A DNA stretch of 64,000 nucleotides. Source: Pseudomonas sputi (GTDB lineage: Bacteria; Pseudomonadota; Gammaproteobacteria; Pseudomonadales; Pseudomonadaceae). Positions within the stretch are counted from its first letter, which is position 1. Each line of letters opens with the position of its first letter. The notes under the pieces were generated by a model. It ran no database searches and was not told where the DNA came from. It worked only from the letters and a program-made list of their open reading frames with translations. Below are positions 47,824 to 58,283 of the stretch, in pieces. A program made the translations under genes and the position numbers. Where the stretch lies: assembly GCF_021603585.1 (NCBI RefSeq), contig NZ_BQHI01000013.1, forward strand, positions 1 to 64,000, written 5' to 3'.

Positions 47824-47925
47824 TGATCGTTCCCACGCTCTGCGTGGGAACGATCAAAAAAGCCTCAAGGGACGCGGAGCGTCACGCACTGAATCCCCAC
47901 GCAGAGCGTAGGAACTATCAGGTTT
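47824..47925. repeat. paired REP elements after gshA
   Basis: TGATCGTTCCCACG-ctctg-CGTGGGAACGATCA (47824-47856), 14-bp perfect arms followed by aaaaaa, then a partial inverted copy (ccccacgcagagcgtaggaac, 47896-47916). The first half can terminate gshA. Confidence 0.75.
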
Positions 47926-47949
47926 TGTCAGTTAGATTTTTCCGCTCAT

Positions 47950-48010
47950 AAGCTCATTCTAAATAGTTATTTATTTTTAGATTCTTAGATCATTTAGTCT
48001 CCTTTCACGC
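47950..48010 (+). promoter_or_regulatory. tau operon promoter region
   Basis: A strongly A+T-rich block with the inverted repeat TCTAAA-N12-TTTAGA (47958-47981) sits 60-90 bp before tauA, the sort of site used by CysB/Cbl-type activators of sulfur-starvation genes. No clear -35/-10 pair chosen. Confidence 0.45.
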
Positions 48011-48042
48011 CGACGCTCGGTCGCCTGATATGGAGCTTTTCA

Positions 48043-49020
48043 ATGAAACTGAATTTCCCGCTTCGCCTGCTGGCCGTGGCCTCTCTGGCTGCTGCGAGCT
48101 TCCTGGCTCAGGCCGCCGACCTCACCGTCGCCTACCAGACCACCGTTGACCCGGCGAAAGTCGCTCAGGCCGACGGCGCCTATGAAAAAGCCACCAAGGC
48201 CGACATCAACTGGCGCAAATTCGATAACGGTGCCGACATCATTGCCGCCATCGCGTCCGGTGACGTGCAGATCGGTTACCTCGGTTCCAGCCCGCTGACC
48301 GCCGCGATCACCCGCAAGGTCCCAGTGGAAACCTTCCTCATCGCCACCCAGATCGGCGCCGCCGAAGCGCTGGTCGCCCGCGACGGCTCCGGCATCAAGA
48401 CCCCGCAGGATCTGGTCGGCAAGAAAATCGCCGTGCCGTTCGTGTCCACCGGTCACTACAGCCTGCTGGCCGCGCTGAAGCACTGGAACATCGACCCTTC
48501 GAAAGTCACCGTCCTCAACCTCGCCCCGCCGGCGATCATTGCCGCGTGGAAACGCGGTGACATTGACGCCACCTACGTCTGGGATCCAGCCCTGGGTGTG
48601 GCCAAGGAAAACGGCAAAGTGCTGATCACGTCTGGCGAACTGGCCAAGTTCGGCGCGCCGACCTTCGACGCCTGGATCGTGCGCAAAGACTTCGCCGAGA
48701 AGCACCCGGAAATCGTCACCGCCTTCGCCAAGGTCACCCTCGACGCCTATGCCGACTACCGCAAGGACCCGAAAGCCTGGCTGGCCAATCAAAGCAACGT
48801 CGACAAGCTGGTGAAACTGTCGGGCGCCAAGGCCAGCGACATCCCATTGCTGCTGCAGGGCAACGTCTACCCGCTGGCGGCGGATCAGGTCAGCGACCTC
48901 GGTGCACCGACCACCAAAGCCATCACCGATACCGCCGCGTTCCTCAAGGAACAAGGCAAGGTCGAAGCGGTACTGCCGGACTACGCGCCGTACGTCAGCG
49001 CCAAGTACATCACCAACTGA
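48043..49020 (+). CDS. tauA: taurine ABC transporter substrate-binding protein
   Basis: 325 residues with a signal peptide ([24 protein letters not shown], cleavage before AD) and the TauA/SsuA-type fold: [45 protein letters not shown]. Binds taurine in the periplasm. First gene of tauABCD, preceded by ggagc 7 nt before the ATG. Confidence 0.95.
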   Translation: MKLNFPLRLLAVASLAAASFLAQAADLTVAYQTTVDPAKVAQADGAYEKATKADINWRKFDNGADIIAAIASGDVQIGYLGSSPLTAAITRKVPVETFLIATQIGAAEALVARDGSGIKTPQDLVGKKIAVPFVSTGHYSLLAALKHWNIDPSKVTVLNLAPPAIIAAWKRGDIDATYVWDPALGVAKENGKVLITSGELAKFGAPTFDAWIVRKDFAEKHPEIVTAFAKVTLDAYADYRKDPKAWLANQSNVDKLVKLSGAKASDIPLLLQGNVYPLAADQVSDLGAPTTKAITDTAAFLKEQGKVEAVLPDYAPYVSAKYITN

Positions 49021-49036
49021 TCGGGAGTTGACTGCG

Positions 49037-49831
49037 ATGGCCTTGCTACAGCTGGAGCGCATCAGCGCACAGTATCCCGGCAGCCCGGAACCGGTACTGT
49101 CCGACATTTCCCTGACCCTCGGCCCGCAGCAATTGCTGGTGGCCCTCGGCCCGTCCGGCAGTGGCAAGACTTCGCTGTTGAACCTGATTGCCGGCTTCGT
49201 CGAACCGAGCGCCGGCCGCATCACCCTCGATAACGTGCCGGTCGAAGGCCCGAGCGCCGAACGCGGCGTGGTGTTCCAGGACGACGCCCTGCTGCCCTGG
49301 CAGGACGTGCTGGCCAACGTTGCCTTCGGTCTCGAACTGGCCGGTGTGGCCAAGGACAAACGCGAACAGCCCGCCCGGGAAATGCTCGCGCTGGTCGACC
49401 TTTCCGGTTTTGAACATCGTCGGATCTGGCAGCTTTCGGGCGGCCAGAAACAGCGAGTCGGCCTGGCCCGCGCCCTCGCGGCGGACCCGCGTGTGTTGCT
49501 GATGGACGAGCCCTTCGGCGCCCTCGACGCCTTTACCCGCGAGCAGATGCAGGAGCTGTTGCTGCAAGTCTGGCAACGCACCGCCAAACCGGTGTTCCTG
49601 ATTACCCACGACATTGAAGAAGCGGTGTTCCTCGCCACCGACCTGATTCTGCTGGCGCCGAATCCGGGGCAGATCGTCGAGCGTCTGCACCTGGACTTCG
49701 GCCAGCGTTATGCCGCCGGTGAGTCGGCACGGGCGATCAAGTCCGACCCGCGTTTTATCGAAACCCGCGAACACGTGCTCGCCAAAGTGTTCTCGCAACG
49801 CAGCGCCGTTCAGCGGCAGGAGCGCGCATGA
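49037..49831 (+). CDS. tauB: taurine ABC transporter ATPase
   Basis: 264 residues: Walker [11 protein letters not shown]-loop [12 protein letters not shown], signature [15 protein letters not shown], Walker [13 protein letters not shown]-loop [12 protein letters not shown]-hydrolysing subunit of the taurine importer. Overlaps tauC by 4 nt. Confidence 0.95.
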   Translation: MALLQLERISAQYPGSPEPVLSDISLTLGPQQLLVALGPSGSGKTSLLNLIAGFVEPSAGRITLDNVPVEGPSAERGVVFQDDALLPWQDVLANVAFGLELAGVAKDKREQPAREMLALVDLSGFEHRRIWQLSGGQKQRVGLARALAADPRVLLMDEPFGALDAFTREQMQELLLQVWQRTAKPVFLITHDIEEAVFLATDLILLAPNPGQIVERLHLDFGQRYAAGESARAIKSDPRFIETREHVLAKVFSQRSAVQRQERA

Positions 49832-50667
49832 ACAGTTACGACGTTTCCGCCACCACGGTAAAACCCGACGCTACATCGGTGGTGATTCCCGTGCGTCGCC
49901 GCCTCAGCACCCGCTGGATCAGCCTGCTGACCCTGTTCGCCTTGCTGGTGATCTGGTGGGCCGTCACGGCCACTGGCCTGATCGAGCCGCTGTTCCTGCC
50001 GCCGCCCTCCGCCGTGCTGCAAAAAGGCTGGTTGCTGGCGACCACGGGCTATATGGATTCGACGTTGTGGCAGCACTTGGGCGCGAGCCTGAGCCGCATC
50101 GGCCTGGGCCTGGGTTTTGCGATTTTGACCGCGGTGCCGGTGGGCATTGCCATCGGCGCCAATCGCATCGCCCGTGGTGTGCTCGATCCGCTGATCGAGT
50201 TCTACCGGCCGATTCCGCCACTGGCGTATCTGCCGTTGATTGTGATCTGGTGCGGCATCGGCGAGTTGTCGAAAGTGCTGCTGATCTACCTGGCGATTTT
50301 CGCCCCGATCGCGATTGCCACCGCCACCGGCGTGCGCACCGTCGACCCGGCCAAATTGCGCGCCGCACAGTCGCTGGGCGCCACTCGCGCACAACTGATC
50401 CGGCATGTGATTTTGCCGAGCGCCCTGCCGGACATTTTGACCGGAGTGCGCATTGGCCTGGGTGTCGGCTGGTCGACGCTGGTCGCCGCCGAATTGATCG
50501 CGGCCACCAGCGGCCTGGGCTTCATGGTGCAGTCGGCCGCGCAGTTCCTGGTCACCGATGTGGTGGTGCTGGGGATTCTGGTCATCGCCCTGATCGCCTT
50601 CGCCATGGAAATGGGCCTGCGCGCCCTGCAACGCAAACTGGTGCCGTGGCACGGCCAGGCCCACTGA
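49828..50667 (+). CDS. tauC: taurine ABC transporter permease
   Basis: 279 residues with about six TM helices and the EAA-type motif around [26 protein letters not shown]. Starts inside the tauB end. Inner membrane channel for taurine uptake. Confidence 0.94.
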   Translation: MNSYDVSATTVKPDATSVVIPVRRRLSTRWISLLTLFALLVIWWAVTATGLIEPLFLPPPSAVLQKGWLLATTGYMDSTLWQHLGASLSRIGLGLGFAILTAVPVGIAIGANRIARGVLDPLIEFYRPIPPLAYLPLIVIWCGIGELSKVLLIYLAIFAPIAIATATGVRTVDPAKLRAAQSLGATRAQLIRHVILPSALPDILTGVRIGLGVGWSTLVAAELIAATSGLGFMVQSAAQFLVTDVVVLGILVIALIAFAMEMGLRALQRKLVPWHGQAH

Positions 50668-50724
50668 TTTTTCAGCACTGACTACCCCGAAAGTTTCGGG
50701 GCCCCGGAATTGAAGAGAACCACC

Positions 50725-51567
50725 ATGAGCAGCCTGAACATCACCCCGTTAAGCTCGGCCCTCGGCGCACAGATCAGCGGCGTCGACATCAGCCAGCCGC
50801 TGAACCTGGAACAGCGCGACGCCATCGAGCAGGCACTGCTCAAATACCAGGTGCTGTTCTTCCGCAATCAACCGATCGAGCCGTCGCAGCAGGCGCGTTT
50901 CGCCGCCTACTTCGGCGACCTGCACATTCACCCGATCTACCCGAACGTGCCGGAACAACCGCAAGTGCTGATCCTCGACACCGCCGTCACCGACGTGCGC
51001 GACAACGCGATCTGGCACACCGACGTGACCTTCCTGCCGACCCCGGCCATGGGCGCGGTGCTCAGCGCCAAGCTGTTGCCGGAGTTCGGTGGCGATACGT
51101 TGTGGGCCAGCGGAATTGCCGCGTATGAAGCGCTGTCAGCGCCGATGAAAGCACTGCTCGAAGGACTGACCGCGACTCACGATTTCACTCGCTCGTTTCC
51201 GCTGGAGCGCTACGGCAATACCCCGGAGGCACTGGCGCAGTGGGAAGAAGCACGACGCAAGAACCCACCGCTGTCGCACCCGGTGATTCGCACGCACCCG
51301 GTGAGCGGACGCCGTTCGTTGTTCGTCAACGAAGGGTTCACGTCGAAGATCAATGAGCTCTCGGAGACCGAGAGCGAAGCGGTGTTGAAGTTCTTGTTCG
51401 CGCATGCGACACGGCCGGAGTTCACCATTCGCTGGCGCTGGCAGAAGGATGACATTGCGTTCTGGGACAACCGCGTGACGCAGCATTACGCGGTGGATGA
51501 TTACCGGCCGGCGCGGCGGGTGATGCAGCGGGCTACGGTGTTGGGGGATGTGCCGTTTTTCAGGTGA
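50725..51567 (+). CDS. tauD: taurine dioxygenase
   Basis: 280 residues from the ATG at 50725. Metal triad H-x-D in WHTDVTF and the distal His in [12 protein letters not shown]; an Arg after it (RPARRVMQR) binds 2-oxoglutarate. Releases sulfite from taurine with aminoacetaldehyde. Last gene of the operon. 54 nt after tauC. Confidence 0.95.
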   Translation: MSSLNITPLSSALGAQISGVDISQPLNLEQRDAIEQALLKYQVLFFRNQPIEPSQQARFAAYFGDLHIHPIYPNVPEQPQVLILDTAVTDVRDNAIWHTDVTFLPTPAMGAVLSAKLLPEFGGDTLWASGIAAYEALSAPMKALLEGLTATHDFTRSFPLERYGNTPEALAQWEEARRKNPPLSHPVIRTHPVSGRRSLFVNEGFTSKINELSETESEAVLKFLFAHATRPEFTIRWRWQKDDIAFWDNRVTQHYAVDDYRPARRVMQRATVLGDVPFFR

Positions 51568-51701
51568 AAGCCTCAACGAGAAAACTTACCCTCCTGAAAT
51601 GTTCCGCTTGTCGGAGCACTGTACAAAGAAACAGCCTTCGCTTTCATAACGAATAAAAATGAAGTAAAAATCCGCTTACCGAATAGTGAGTGGTGAATCG
51701 C

Positions 51702-52379
51702 ATGGTCACAAAAGAAGAAATCCAGGGTTTCATTCGTGCGCAGGTCGACAGGGAGTTCTTTGATGAACTAGAGGTCCTGATCCCACAAACATTTCAAAAG
51801 GCGGCCAAGGAGGTTGAAGACCTCCTGATTCACACGCCGCCGGAAGACTTGCGAGGTCATCTGCGCCATTCACTTGTTCAGGAAGCCTTAGCTGGGATGA
51901 AGCGCTGGAATCCCATCGTCAAGAGCACGGATCCCAAAGGTCATAACTACGTTCTGTTGGAATTAGGAAAACTGCGCATCACAGCCGTTGTACTGCCTTG
52001 GCAGAAAGAAATCCGAGCTGCCAAACACCGCAACGAACTCAAAACGCTGAATGAGTCACTGGCATCAATTCAAATGGATTGGATTGACGGGCTCGCGCAT
52101 ACGGTTACCGAACAACTGATTCATGCGCTTGTCGTAGTCCATGCACCGCCACCTCGTTCAGCAGATCAATCAGAGCCTGTTGCAATCATGATGGCGGTGC
52201 CCTATTTCAACGGGAAAGGCTTCCACATGGATTGCACGTTTGAGGAGCTGCTTCAGAGCTATTCTGATAATCAGGCAACTGATCAGAAACCGATTGAATT
52301 GGTGAAATTGCGAGATAAGATGCGCCGCGCCGAAGACGTTGAAGATCAAATTGATGATGAGAAAAATTCCAAGAGGTGA
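51702..52379 (+). CDS. unknown protein paired with an Xre/IrrE peptidase gene
   Basis: 225 residues from the ATG at 51702; GTG codons at 51690 and 51693 are alternatives. Acidic ends (VTKEEIQGFIRAQVDREFFDEL, and EDVEDQIDDEKNSKR), with a hydrophobic middle (LLELGKLRITAVVLPW, IHALVVVHAPP). No family recognised. The stop lies 3 nt before the Xre/IrrE gene, so the two are co-expressed. The A+T content is higher than in the flanking tau and aldo-keto reductase genes, suggesting recent transfer. By position it could be the toxin of a two-gene system. Confidence 0.6.
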   Translation: MVTKEEIQGFIRAQVDREFFDELEVLIPQTFQKAAKEVEDLLIHTPPEDLRGHLRHSLVQEALAGMKRWNPIVKSTDPKGHNYVLLELGKLRITAVVLPWQKEIRAAKHRNELKTLNESLASIQMDWIDGLAHTVTEQLIHALVVVHAPPPRSADQSEPVAIMMAVPYFNGKGFHMDCTFEELLQSYSDNQATDQKPIELVKLRDKMRRAEDVEDQIDDEKNSKR

Positions 52380-52382
52380 ACC

Positions 52383-53585
52383 ATGAGAACTGGAGTCGCG
52401 GGCTTTCAGTCCGAGCGTCTCAAGCAGTTACGGCTCACGTTTGGTATCACCCAAACCGCGTTGGCCGAAATGGTGGGGCGCGCCTCTGGAAACATCTCCA
52501 AGTGGGAAAACGGGGTGCAGGTTCCTGAGGCCGATGCTTTCCAACGATTATGTGAGGTCTTCGGCGTCAGTGAGAATTGGCTGCTTGAAGAAAAAATCGT
52601 AACGAGCGAGCGTACACCGTTCTTTTTTCGTTCTCAGGTAAGCGCCACAGCAAACGCCAGGGAAATAGCGGAAGTACGCTTGGAATGGCTTCAAGACGTT
52701 TCCTACAAGCTGCAAGAAAGCCTGGAGTTCGTGGCAGTCAATGTTCCTCATCTGGAAGAAAGTAACTGTTTACTGATTTCGGACGAAGAAATCGAGAGAA
52801 TGGCCAGCGAATGCCGCCAAGCCTGGGGACTTGGGACTGCTCCCATCCCCAATGTCATTCAGACCCTCGAAAACGCAGGTATCATCTGCGCTCGAACCAC
52901 ACTGGGCCATTTGAAAATGGACGGTGTTTCAAATTGGTACGAGTTGGATCAGCGGCCTTATGTCCTCCTTGTAGCAGACAAGGCAAACGGCATACGAAAC
53001 AGATTCGATGCTGCACATGAATTGGGGCATATCGTTCTACATCGTCATGTATCGAAGGAGCAGTACGAATCGAATTACGATCTGCTTGAGTCGCAGGCTC
53101 ATCGATTCGCCAGCGCATTCCTGATGCCAGCAGAGAGCTTCCTGAGAGAAATTCGATGGCCTACCTTGGATACTTTGCTAGCACTGAAACCACGCTGGAA
53201 AGTCTCTGTAGCAGCGATGGTTCGCAGATGCCAGGATCTGGAAATAATCAACGAAACCACTACTACGAGACTGTGGAAGGCCAGGTCAGCAAGAGGCTGG
53301 GTCAAGGGTGAGCCGATGGACGCTGACTTCGACTTTGAAAGGCCTCAGTTGATTGCACGAGGCGTAAAAATGCTCGTGGAAAATAAAGTCCTTTCTCGAT
53401 CTCAACTCAGACAGTTGCTCGGACTACCGCTACCTACACTGGAAAGCCTATGCAGTTTGGACAAGGGTTACTTCACCCTGCCAGATCAGTCACAGGTGAT
53501 CGACATACAACTGAGAAAACGAACCGCAAGAGATTCCTTTTACAGCGAGGCGGCAGAAGTACTCGGGTTCCCGAGCAAAAAGTAA
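52383..53585 (+). CDS. Xre-family HTH / ImmA-IrrE metallopeptidase
   Basis: 400 residues. An Xre-type HTH at about 10-65 (LRLTFGITQTALAEMVGRASGNISKWE) and a zinc peptidase domain with HELGH at 212-216 and the third ligand E236 in ESQAHRFASAFLMP. Such proteins cleave a partner repressor or act as antitoxin-regulators in toxin-antitoxin and phage-defence systems (ImmA of ICEBs1, RosmerTA-type pairs). A C-terminal ~130-residue extension is extra. A terminator for the convergent gene follows. Confidence 0.82.
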   Translation: MRTGVAGFQSERLKQLRLTFGITQTALAEMVGRASGNISKWENGVQVPEADAFQRLCEVFGVSENWLLEEKIVTSERTPFFFRSQVSATANAREIAEVRLEWLQDVSYKLQESLEFVAVNVPHLEESNCLLISDEEIERMASECRQAWGLGTAPIPNVIQTLENAGIICARTTLGHLKMDGVSNWYELDQRPYVLLVADKANGIRNRFDAAHELGHIVLHRHVSKEQYESNYDLLESQAHRFASAFLMPAESFLREIRWPTLDTLLALKPRWKVSVAAMVRRCQDLEIINETTTTRLWKARSARGWVKGEPMDADFDFERPQLIARGVKMLVENKVLSRSQLRQLLGLPLPTLESLCSLDKGYFTLPDQSQVIDIQLRKRTARDSFYSEAAEVLGFPSKK

Positions 53586-53596
53586 AACTACAAAAA

Positions 53597-53636
53597 ATTA
53601 CGGAGAAACCTTGTCCAGTGAGGTTTCTCCGTAATG
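53597..53636 (-). terminator. terminator of the aldo-keto reductase operon
   Basis: ttacggagaaacct / aggtttctccgtaa 14-bp arms with a 9-nt loop and TTTTTT on the minus strand. Confidence 0.65.
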
Positions 53637-53659
53637 ACGCTTCAAGTCTTCGAAACCAC

Positions 53660-54697
53660 CTATTCCGCCGTCGAAGGCTTCTCCCAAAGATTGATCCCGC
53701 CCTCCTGAGCAAACCGGTCAATCTCCGCCAGCTCTTCCGCACTGAAGCTCAGGTTCTTCAACGCCCCGACGTTCTCGACAATCTGCTCCGGCCGGCTCGC
53801 ACCGATCAGCGCCGAAGTCACTCGAGGATCGCGCAGCGTCCACGCCAGCGCCAGTTGCGCCAGGCTTTGCCCGCGACGCGTGGCGATCTCGTTCAGTGCC
53901 CGCACATGAGCGATATTGGCCTCGGACAAATGCGAAGCCTGCAACGAACCACCGCCCGGACGATTGACCCGCGCATCCGCCGGCACGCCGTTGAGGTATT
54001 TGTCGGTCAGCAGACCTTGCGCCAGCGGGGTGAACGCAATCACGCCGGTGCCGAGTTCGTCGGTGGTGTCGAGCAGGTCCTTTTCCACCCAGCGGTTGAG
54101 CAGGTTGTACGCCGGTTGGTGAATCAGCAGCGGCACTTTCCACTCTTTGAGCAACGCGGCGATCTCGCGGGTTTTCACCCCGGAGTACGACGAGATGCCG
54201 ATGTACAACGCCTTGCCCTGCTGCACCGCCGTGGCGAGGGCGCTGGCGGTTTCTTCCAGCGGGGTGTCCGGGTCGAAGCGGTGCGAATAGAAAATATCCA
54301 CATAGTCCAGGCCCAGGCGTTGCAGGCTCTGGTCGAGGCTCGCCAGCACGTATTTGCGCGAGCCGCCGCCCTGGCCGTAAGGACCGGGCCACATGTCCCA
54401 GCCGGCCTTGCTGGAGATGATCAGTTCATCGCGATACTGCTTGAAGTCCTCACGCAGCAGACGGCCGAAGTTGATCTCGGCGCTGCCGTAGGGCGGGCCA
54501 TAGTTGTTGGCCAGGTCGAAGTGGTTGATGCCCAGGTCGAACGCCGTGCGCAGCAACGAGCGCTGGGTGTCGATCGGCGTGCTGTCGCCGAAGTTGTGCC
54601 ACAGGCCCAGAGACAGCGCCGGCAGCACCAGACCGCTGCGTCCGACGCGGCGGTAAGGGATGGAGTCATAGCGGTTTTCGGCAGCGGTGTAAGTCAT
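53660..54697 (-). CDS. aldo-keto reductase (YghZ/MgrA type)
   Basis: 345 residues with the AKR TIM barrel: FDLANNYGPPYGSAE (catalytic Asp/Tyr), SSKAGWDMW (Lys) and YVDIFYSHRFD. The N-terminal pattern and length match E. coli YghZ, which reduces L-glyceraldehyde 3-phosphate and methylglyoxal. Last of three genes (TonB receptor, flavin monooxygenase, AKR) on one transcript. Confidence 0.9.
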   Translation of the reverse strand: MTYTAAENRYDSIPYRRVGRSGLVLPALSLGLWHNFGDSTPIDTQRSLLRTAFDLGINHFDLANNYGPPYGSAEINFGRLLREDFKQYRDELIISSKAGWDMWPGPYGQGGGSRKYVLASLDQSLQRLGLDYVDIFYSHRFDPDTPLEETASALATAVQQGKALYIGISSYSGVKTREIAALLKEWKVPLLIHQPAYNLLNRWVEKDLLDTTDELGTGVIAFTPLAQGLLTDKYLNGVPADARVNRPGGGSLQASHLSEANIAHVRALNEIATRRGQSLAQLALAWTLRDPRVTSALIGASRPEQIVENVGALKNLSFSAEELAEIDRFAQEGGINLWEKPSTAE

Positions 54698-54736
54698 CGA
54701 ATCCTCTCTTGTCGGTCTTGAATCGGGTGTCGATTG

Positions 54737-56056
54737 CTACGCAAATCTGTTGCCGGGCCGGGCGAGGCCAAGGTTCTGGCGCAAAGTCCGGCCTTCATAT
54801 TCGGTTCTGAACAGCCCGCGCCGTTGCAGTTCCGGGACCACGCCATTGGCGAAGTCTTCGAGCCCGCCGGGCAGGTGTGGCACCAGCACGTTGAAGCCGT
54901 CCGCCGCGCCCTGCTCGAACCATTCCTGCAAACGGTCGGCAATCTGCGCCGGAGTGCCGACGACGCTGTAATGTCCGCGACCGCCGGCGATTCTGCGCCC
55001 CAGTTCGGCCAGAGTCAGATGCTCGCGGCCGGCCAGTTCGGTCAGCAGTTTCTGTCGGCTTTGCTGGCCGCTGTCGGTCAGCGGTAATTCCGGCAGCGGC
55101 CCGTCCAGCGGGTACTTCGACAGATCGAAGTTGCCCAGCATACGCCCAAGCAGGGCGATGCCCACCTCGGGTTCGACCAAATGCTGAAACGTTTCACATT
55201 TTTCCTGTGCTTCGGCTTCCGTCTGCCCGACCACGACAAACACGCCGGGCATGATTTTCAGCGAATCGGCACTGCGTCCGTACTTCGGCAAGCGCCCCTT
55301 GAGGTCGGCGTAAAACGCCTGGGCGCTGGCCAGTGAAGTCTGCGCGGTGAACACCACTTCGGCGGTCTGTGCCGCCAGTTCACGCCCGGTTTCCGACGAT
55401 CCGGCCTGCACGATCACCGGCTGACCCTGTGGCGAACGCGCCACATTCAGCGGGCCTTTGACCTTGAAGTGCTCGCCGACGTGATTCAGCACGTGCAGTT
55501 TTTCCGGGTCGTAATACGCGCCACTGACCTTGTCGCGAAGAAAGGCATCGTCCTGCCAACTGTCCCAGAGCCCGGTGACGACCTGATGAAACTCCCGGGC
55601 GCGGCTGTAGCGTTCGGCATGGCCGATGTGTTCGTCGCGGCCGAAATTCTGCGCTTCGGCGGCGTTGTCGGATGTCACCAGATTCCACCCCGCTCGCCCG
55701 CCGGACAGGTGATCGAGGGAAGCGAATTTACGCGCTACGTGGTACGGCTCGTTGTAACTGGTGGTCGCGGTGGCGATCAGGCCGATGTGTTCGGTGACTG
55801 CGCTCAATGCCGAGAGCAAGGTCAGCGGTTCGAAGTGATCCGAGCGGGCCATGCGACTGGCGATGTCCTGGGCCGGCGCGGCGACACTGTCAGCGACGAA
55901 CAGTGTGTCGAACTTCGCCGCCTCGGCAATCTGCGCCAGGCGTTTGTAATGGGCGAAATCCAGTCCGGCGTTGGCCGGCACATCCGGATGGCGCCACGCG
56001 GCAACGTGGTGCCCGGTGGCCATGAGGAACGCGCCGAGTTTCAGCTGTCTGCTCAT
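54737..56056 (-). CDS. flavin-dependent monooxygenase (NtaA/SnaA/DszA family)
   Basis: 439 residues from the ATG at 56056 (GGA 8 nt upstream). Luciferase-like LLM family: KLGAFLMATGHHVAAWRHP, FDTLFVADS, NLVTSDNAAEAQNFG, and IVQAGSSETGRELAA. The group uses reduced FMN to oxidise heterocycles, nitrilotriacetate or organosulfur compounds (DszA). The start is 1 nt from the TonB receptor stop, so the genes are coupled. Substrate unknown; needs an FMN reductase not present here. Confidence 0.88.
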   Translation of the reverse strand: MSRQLKLGAFLMATGHHVAAWRHPDVPANAGLDFAHYKRLAQIAEAAKFDTLFVADSVAAPAQDIASRMARSDHFEPLTLLSALSAVTEHIGLIATATTSYNEPYHVARKFASLDHLSGGRAGWNLVTSDNAAEAQNFGRDEHIGHAERYSRAREFHQVVTGLWDSWQDDAFLRDKVSGAYYDPEKLHVLNHVGEHFKVKGPLNVARSPQGQPVIVQAGSSETGRELAAQTAEVVFTAQTSLASAQAFYADLKGRLPKYGRSADSLKIMPGVFVVVGQTEAEAQEKCETFQHLVEPEVGIALLGRMLGNFDLSKYPLDGPLPELPLTDSGQQSRQKLLTELAGREHLTLAELGRRIAGGRGHYSVVGTPAQIADRLQEWFEQGAADGFNVLVPHLPGGLEDFANGVVPELQRRGLFRTEYEGRTLRQNLGLARPGNRFA

Positions 56057-56057
56057 C

Positions 56058-58283
56058 TCAGAAGTCCTTGCGCAGTTGCACGCCGAAGTAGCGCTCGTCG
56101 TCGCGAGGCACAGCGCGGTAGATGTAGCTACCTCCGCTGGCGAGCAGCGGCGAATAGGACTTGTCGGTGAGGTTCTTGCCGAGCAACGCCACGCGCCAGC
56201 CGCTGGTGTAATCGGCCAGAGCCACGCTGGCATTCCAGAGGCCGTAGGCGCCCTGCTTGGTGTCGGCGTTCTGGCTGATGTCGTACTGCACTTCGCTCTG
56301 CCAGCTGTAGTCGGTGCCGAGTTCGATATCCAGGCCGTTATCCAGCGGGATTGTGTAGTCGGCCCGCACGTAGCTTTTCCAGTCCGGGCTGAACGGCAGC
56401 GGTTTGCCGTTGACGTTGCACGACGCCGCCGCGCCCGCCGGGCAGGCGAACTCATCAATACGGGCGCGGGTGTAGGCCAGCGCACCCGAGAATTTCAGTT
56501 GCTGGGTCGCCTGCAGGGCGAAATCAAGTTCCACGCCTTCGGTGCTGACGCTGCCGGCGTTGATCAGGCGCGTTACGACTTGCCCGGCGACGGTGTCGAA
56601 AAAATTCGCCTGATAGTTGTCGTAGTCGCTGTGGAAAACCGCGAGGTTGGTGGTCAGGCGATTGTTCCAGGACGAGGCTTTGATCCCCGCCTCCCAGGTG
56701 TTGGAGGTTTCCGGTTTCAGCGCTTCGGTGTCGCGCGGCTGCATGTTGAAGAACACGTTGTAGGCCGGGCCTTTGTAGCCGCGCGAGTAGGTCAGGTAGG
56801 TGGTAACGGTATCGCTCAGGTCGTACTGCAAACCGAGCCGGCCGGACCAGCCGTCCTCGTCCACCGAACCGGAACTGCGGGTGGCCGGTTGAATGCCGCT
56901 GACCGTGGTTGCAGAAGTGGAAACGCGACGGTGATCGTATTCGAGATCGTCGTGGGTATAGCGCAGGCCGGCGATGCCACGGAAGTCAGAAGTGAAATTC
57001 AGCGTGCTCTCGCCGAACACCGCGTAACTGTCGCTGGTGGTGCTGTAATCGGCGATGCCACGGTTGATGCTGGTTGTTGTAGTCAGCGTGCGCTGATAAG
57101 TCTCGTCATCCTTGCCATGCATGTAGAACAGGCCGCCGACGTATTCGAGGAACTCGCCTTTCGGCGACGCCAGACGCAGCTCCTGCGAGTACTGGTCGAA
57201 GGCCAGATCGCCCTTGTCCGCCGTGCCGGGGAACGCGGCTGTCACCGTGCCGAGGCGGTCGCCGTCCTGATACTGGGTGTTGTCCCAGCCACGCCACGCG
57301 GTGATCGAGGTCAGGGTGTAATCGCCCAGTTGCCAGTCGAGCTGGCCGGACAGGCCCTTGTTGGTGTCCTCGACGTGGGAGCGGGTGTCGGTAGTGATGT
57401 CGCGGTTGTGGCTGGTGGCACTGACCGGGCTCAACGCATTGGCGAAAGCCGGGGTCAGAGCCTTGGTCACGACGCCGTTGGGGCCGTCATCGTGGGACTG
57501 CATGTAGTCCGCGATCAGGGTGAAAGTGATGTCGTCGTTCGGAGTGAATTCCAGTTTGCCGCGCACGCCGCGATGGTTGTAGCCGTTGACCTCCTGACCG
57601 TTGTGCTGGTTGTCGACGTTGCCGTCGTACGTGCCGAACAGGGTGCTGATCGAGCCCTTGAGCGTGTCCGGAATCAGGCTGCCGCCGATGCCGAAACGGG
57701 TGCGGCTTTCGTTGCCGCTGTAGTACGACTGATCAATGTAGCCGTGGGTCGCGGCGGTCGGCGCCTTGCTGGTGATGTTCAGCACGCCGGCCGAGGCATT
57801 CTTGCCGAACAGCGTACCTTGGGGGCCGCGCAAGACTTCGACGCGCTCCAGGTCCAGCAGATCCAGAGTGGATTGGCCGGGGCGCGCATAAACCACGCCA
57901 TCAATCACCGTGGCCACGGTCGGCTCGACGCCCGGCGAGGTGGAAATCGTCCCCACGCCACGTACGAACAACGAGGTGTCCTTGTTCGACGCGCCGGTGC
58001 GGAAATTCAGCGACGGCACTTGCTGCACGATGCTCGCCACGCTGTTGCGGTTATCGCGCTCCAGTTGCTCGCCGTCGATCACCGACACCGCCACCGGCAC
58101 CTTTTGCAGCGACTCTTCGCGGCGGGTGGCGGTGACCGTGACGGATTTGAGGGTCGGCTCCTGATCGGTGCTGTCGGCGGCAAACGCGACGGGCAGCGGC
58201 AGCGCAGCCAGCCCGGTGAGTAGCCAGCCCGCAGCGCGGATCGATTGCGCCAGTGTGTGTGTCGCCCCAGGAATGTTGTGCAT
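56058..58283 (-). CDS. TonB-dependent outer membrane receptor
   Basis: 741 residues from the ATG at 58283. Signal peptide ending in AFA, TonB box region (TLKSVTVTATRR), plug domain (VPSLNFRTGASNKDTSLFVRGVG, RVEVLRGPQGTLFGKNASAGVLN) and a 22-strand barrel ending YFGVQLRKDF. The ligand is unknown. The divergent LacI regulator and the downstream monooxygenase and AKR suggest an organic substrate (sugar, glycoside or organosulfur) rather than a siderophore. Confidence 0.92.
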   Translation of the reverse strand: MHNIPGATHTLAQSIRAAGWLLTGLAALPLPVAFAADSTDQEPTLKSVTVTATRREESLQKVPVAVSVIDGEQLERDNRNSVASIVQQVPSLNFRTGASNKDTSLFVRGVGTISTSPGVEPTVATVIDGVVYARPGQSTLDLLDLERVEVLRGPQGTLFGKNASAGVLNITSKAPTAATHGYIDQSYYSGNESRTRFGIGGSLIPDTLKGSISTLFGTYDGNVDNQHNGQEVNGYNHRGVRGKLEFTPNDDITFTLIADYMQSHDDGPNGVVTKALTPAFANALSPVSATSHNRDITTDTRSHVEDTNKGLSGQLDWQLGDYTLTSITAWRGWDNTQYQDGDRLGTVTAAFPGTADKGDLAFDQYSQELRLASPKGEFLEYVGGLFYMHGKDDETYQRTLTTTTSINRGIADYSTTSDSYAVFGESTLNFTSDFRGIAGLRYTHDDLEYDHRRVSTSATTVSGIQPATRSSGSVDEDGWSGRLGLQYDLSDTVTTYLTYSRGYKGPAYNVFFNMQPRDTEALKPETSNTWEAGIKASSWNNRLTTNLAVFHSDYDNYQANFFDTVAGQVVTRLINAGSVSTEGVELDFALQATQQLKFSGALAYTRARIDEFACPAGAAASCNVNGKPLPFSPDWKSYVRADYTIPLDNGLDIELGTDYSWQSEVQYDISQNADTKQGAYGLWNASVALADYTSGWRVALLGKNLTDKSYSPLLASGGSYIYRAVPRDDERYFGVQLRKDF

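Noticed and set aside
48040-49638. 532-codon minus-strand frame across tauA and tauB
   Set aside because: Antisense to two confidently identified ABC transporter genes.
55971-58223. 750-codon + strand frame opposite the TonB receptor and monooxygenase
   Set aside because: Antisense shadow; no ribosome-binding site and low-complexity Val/Ala/Arg composition.
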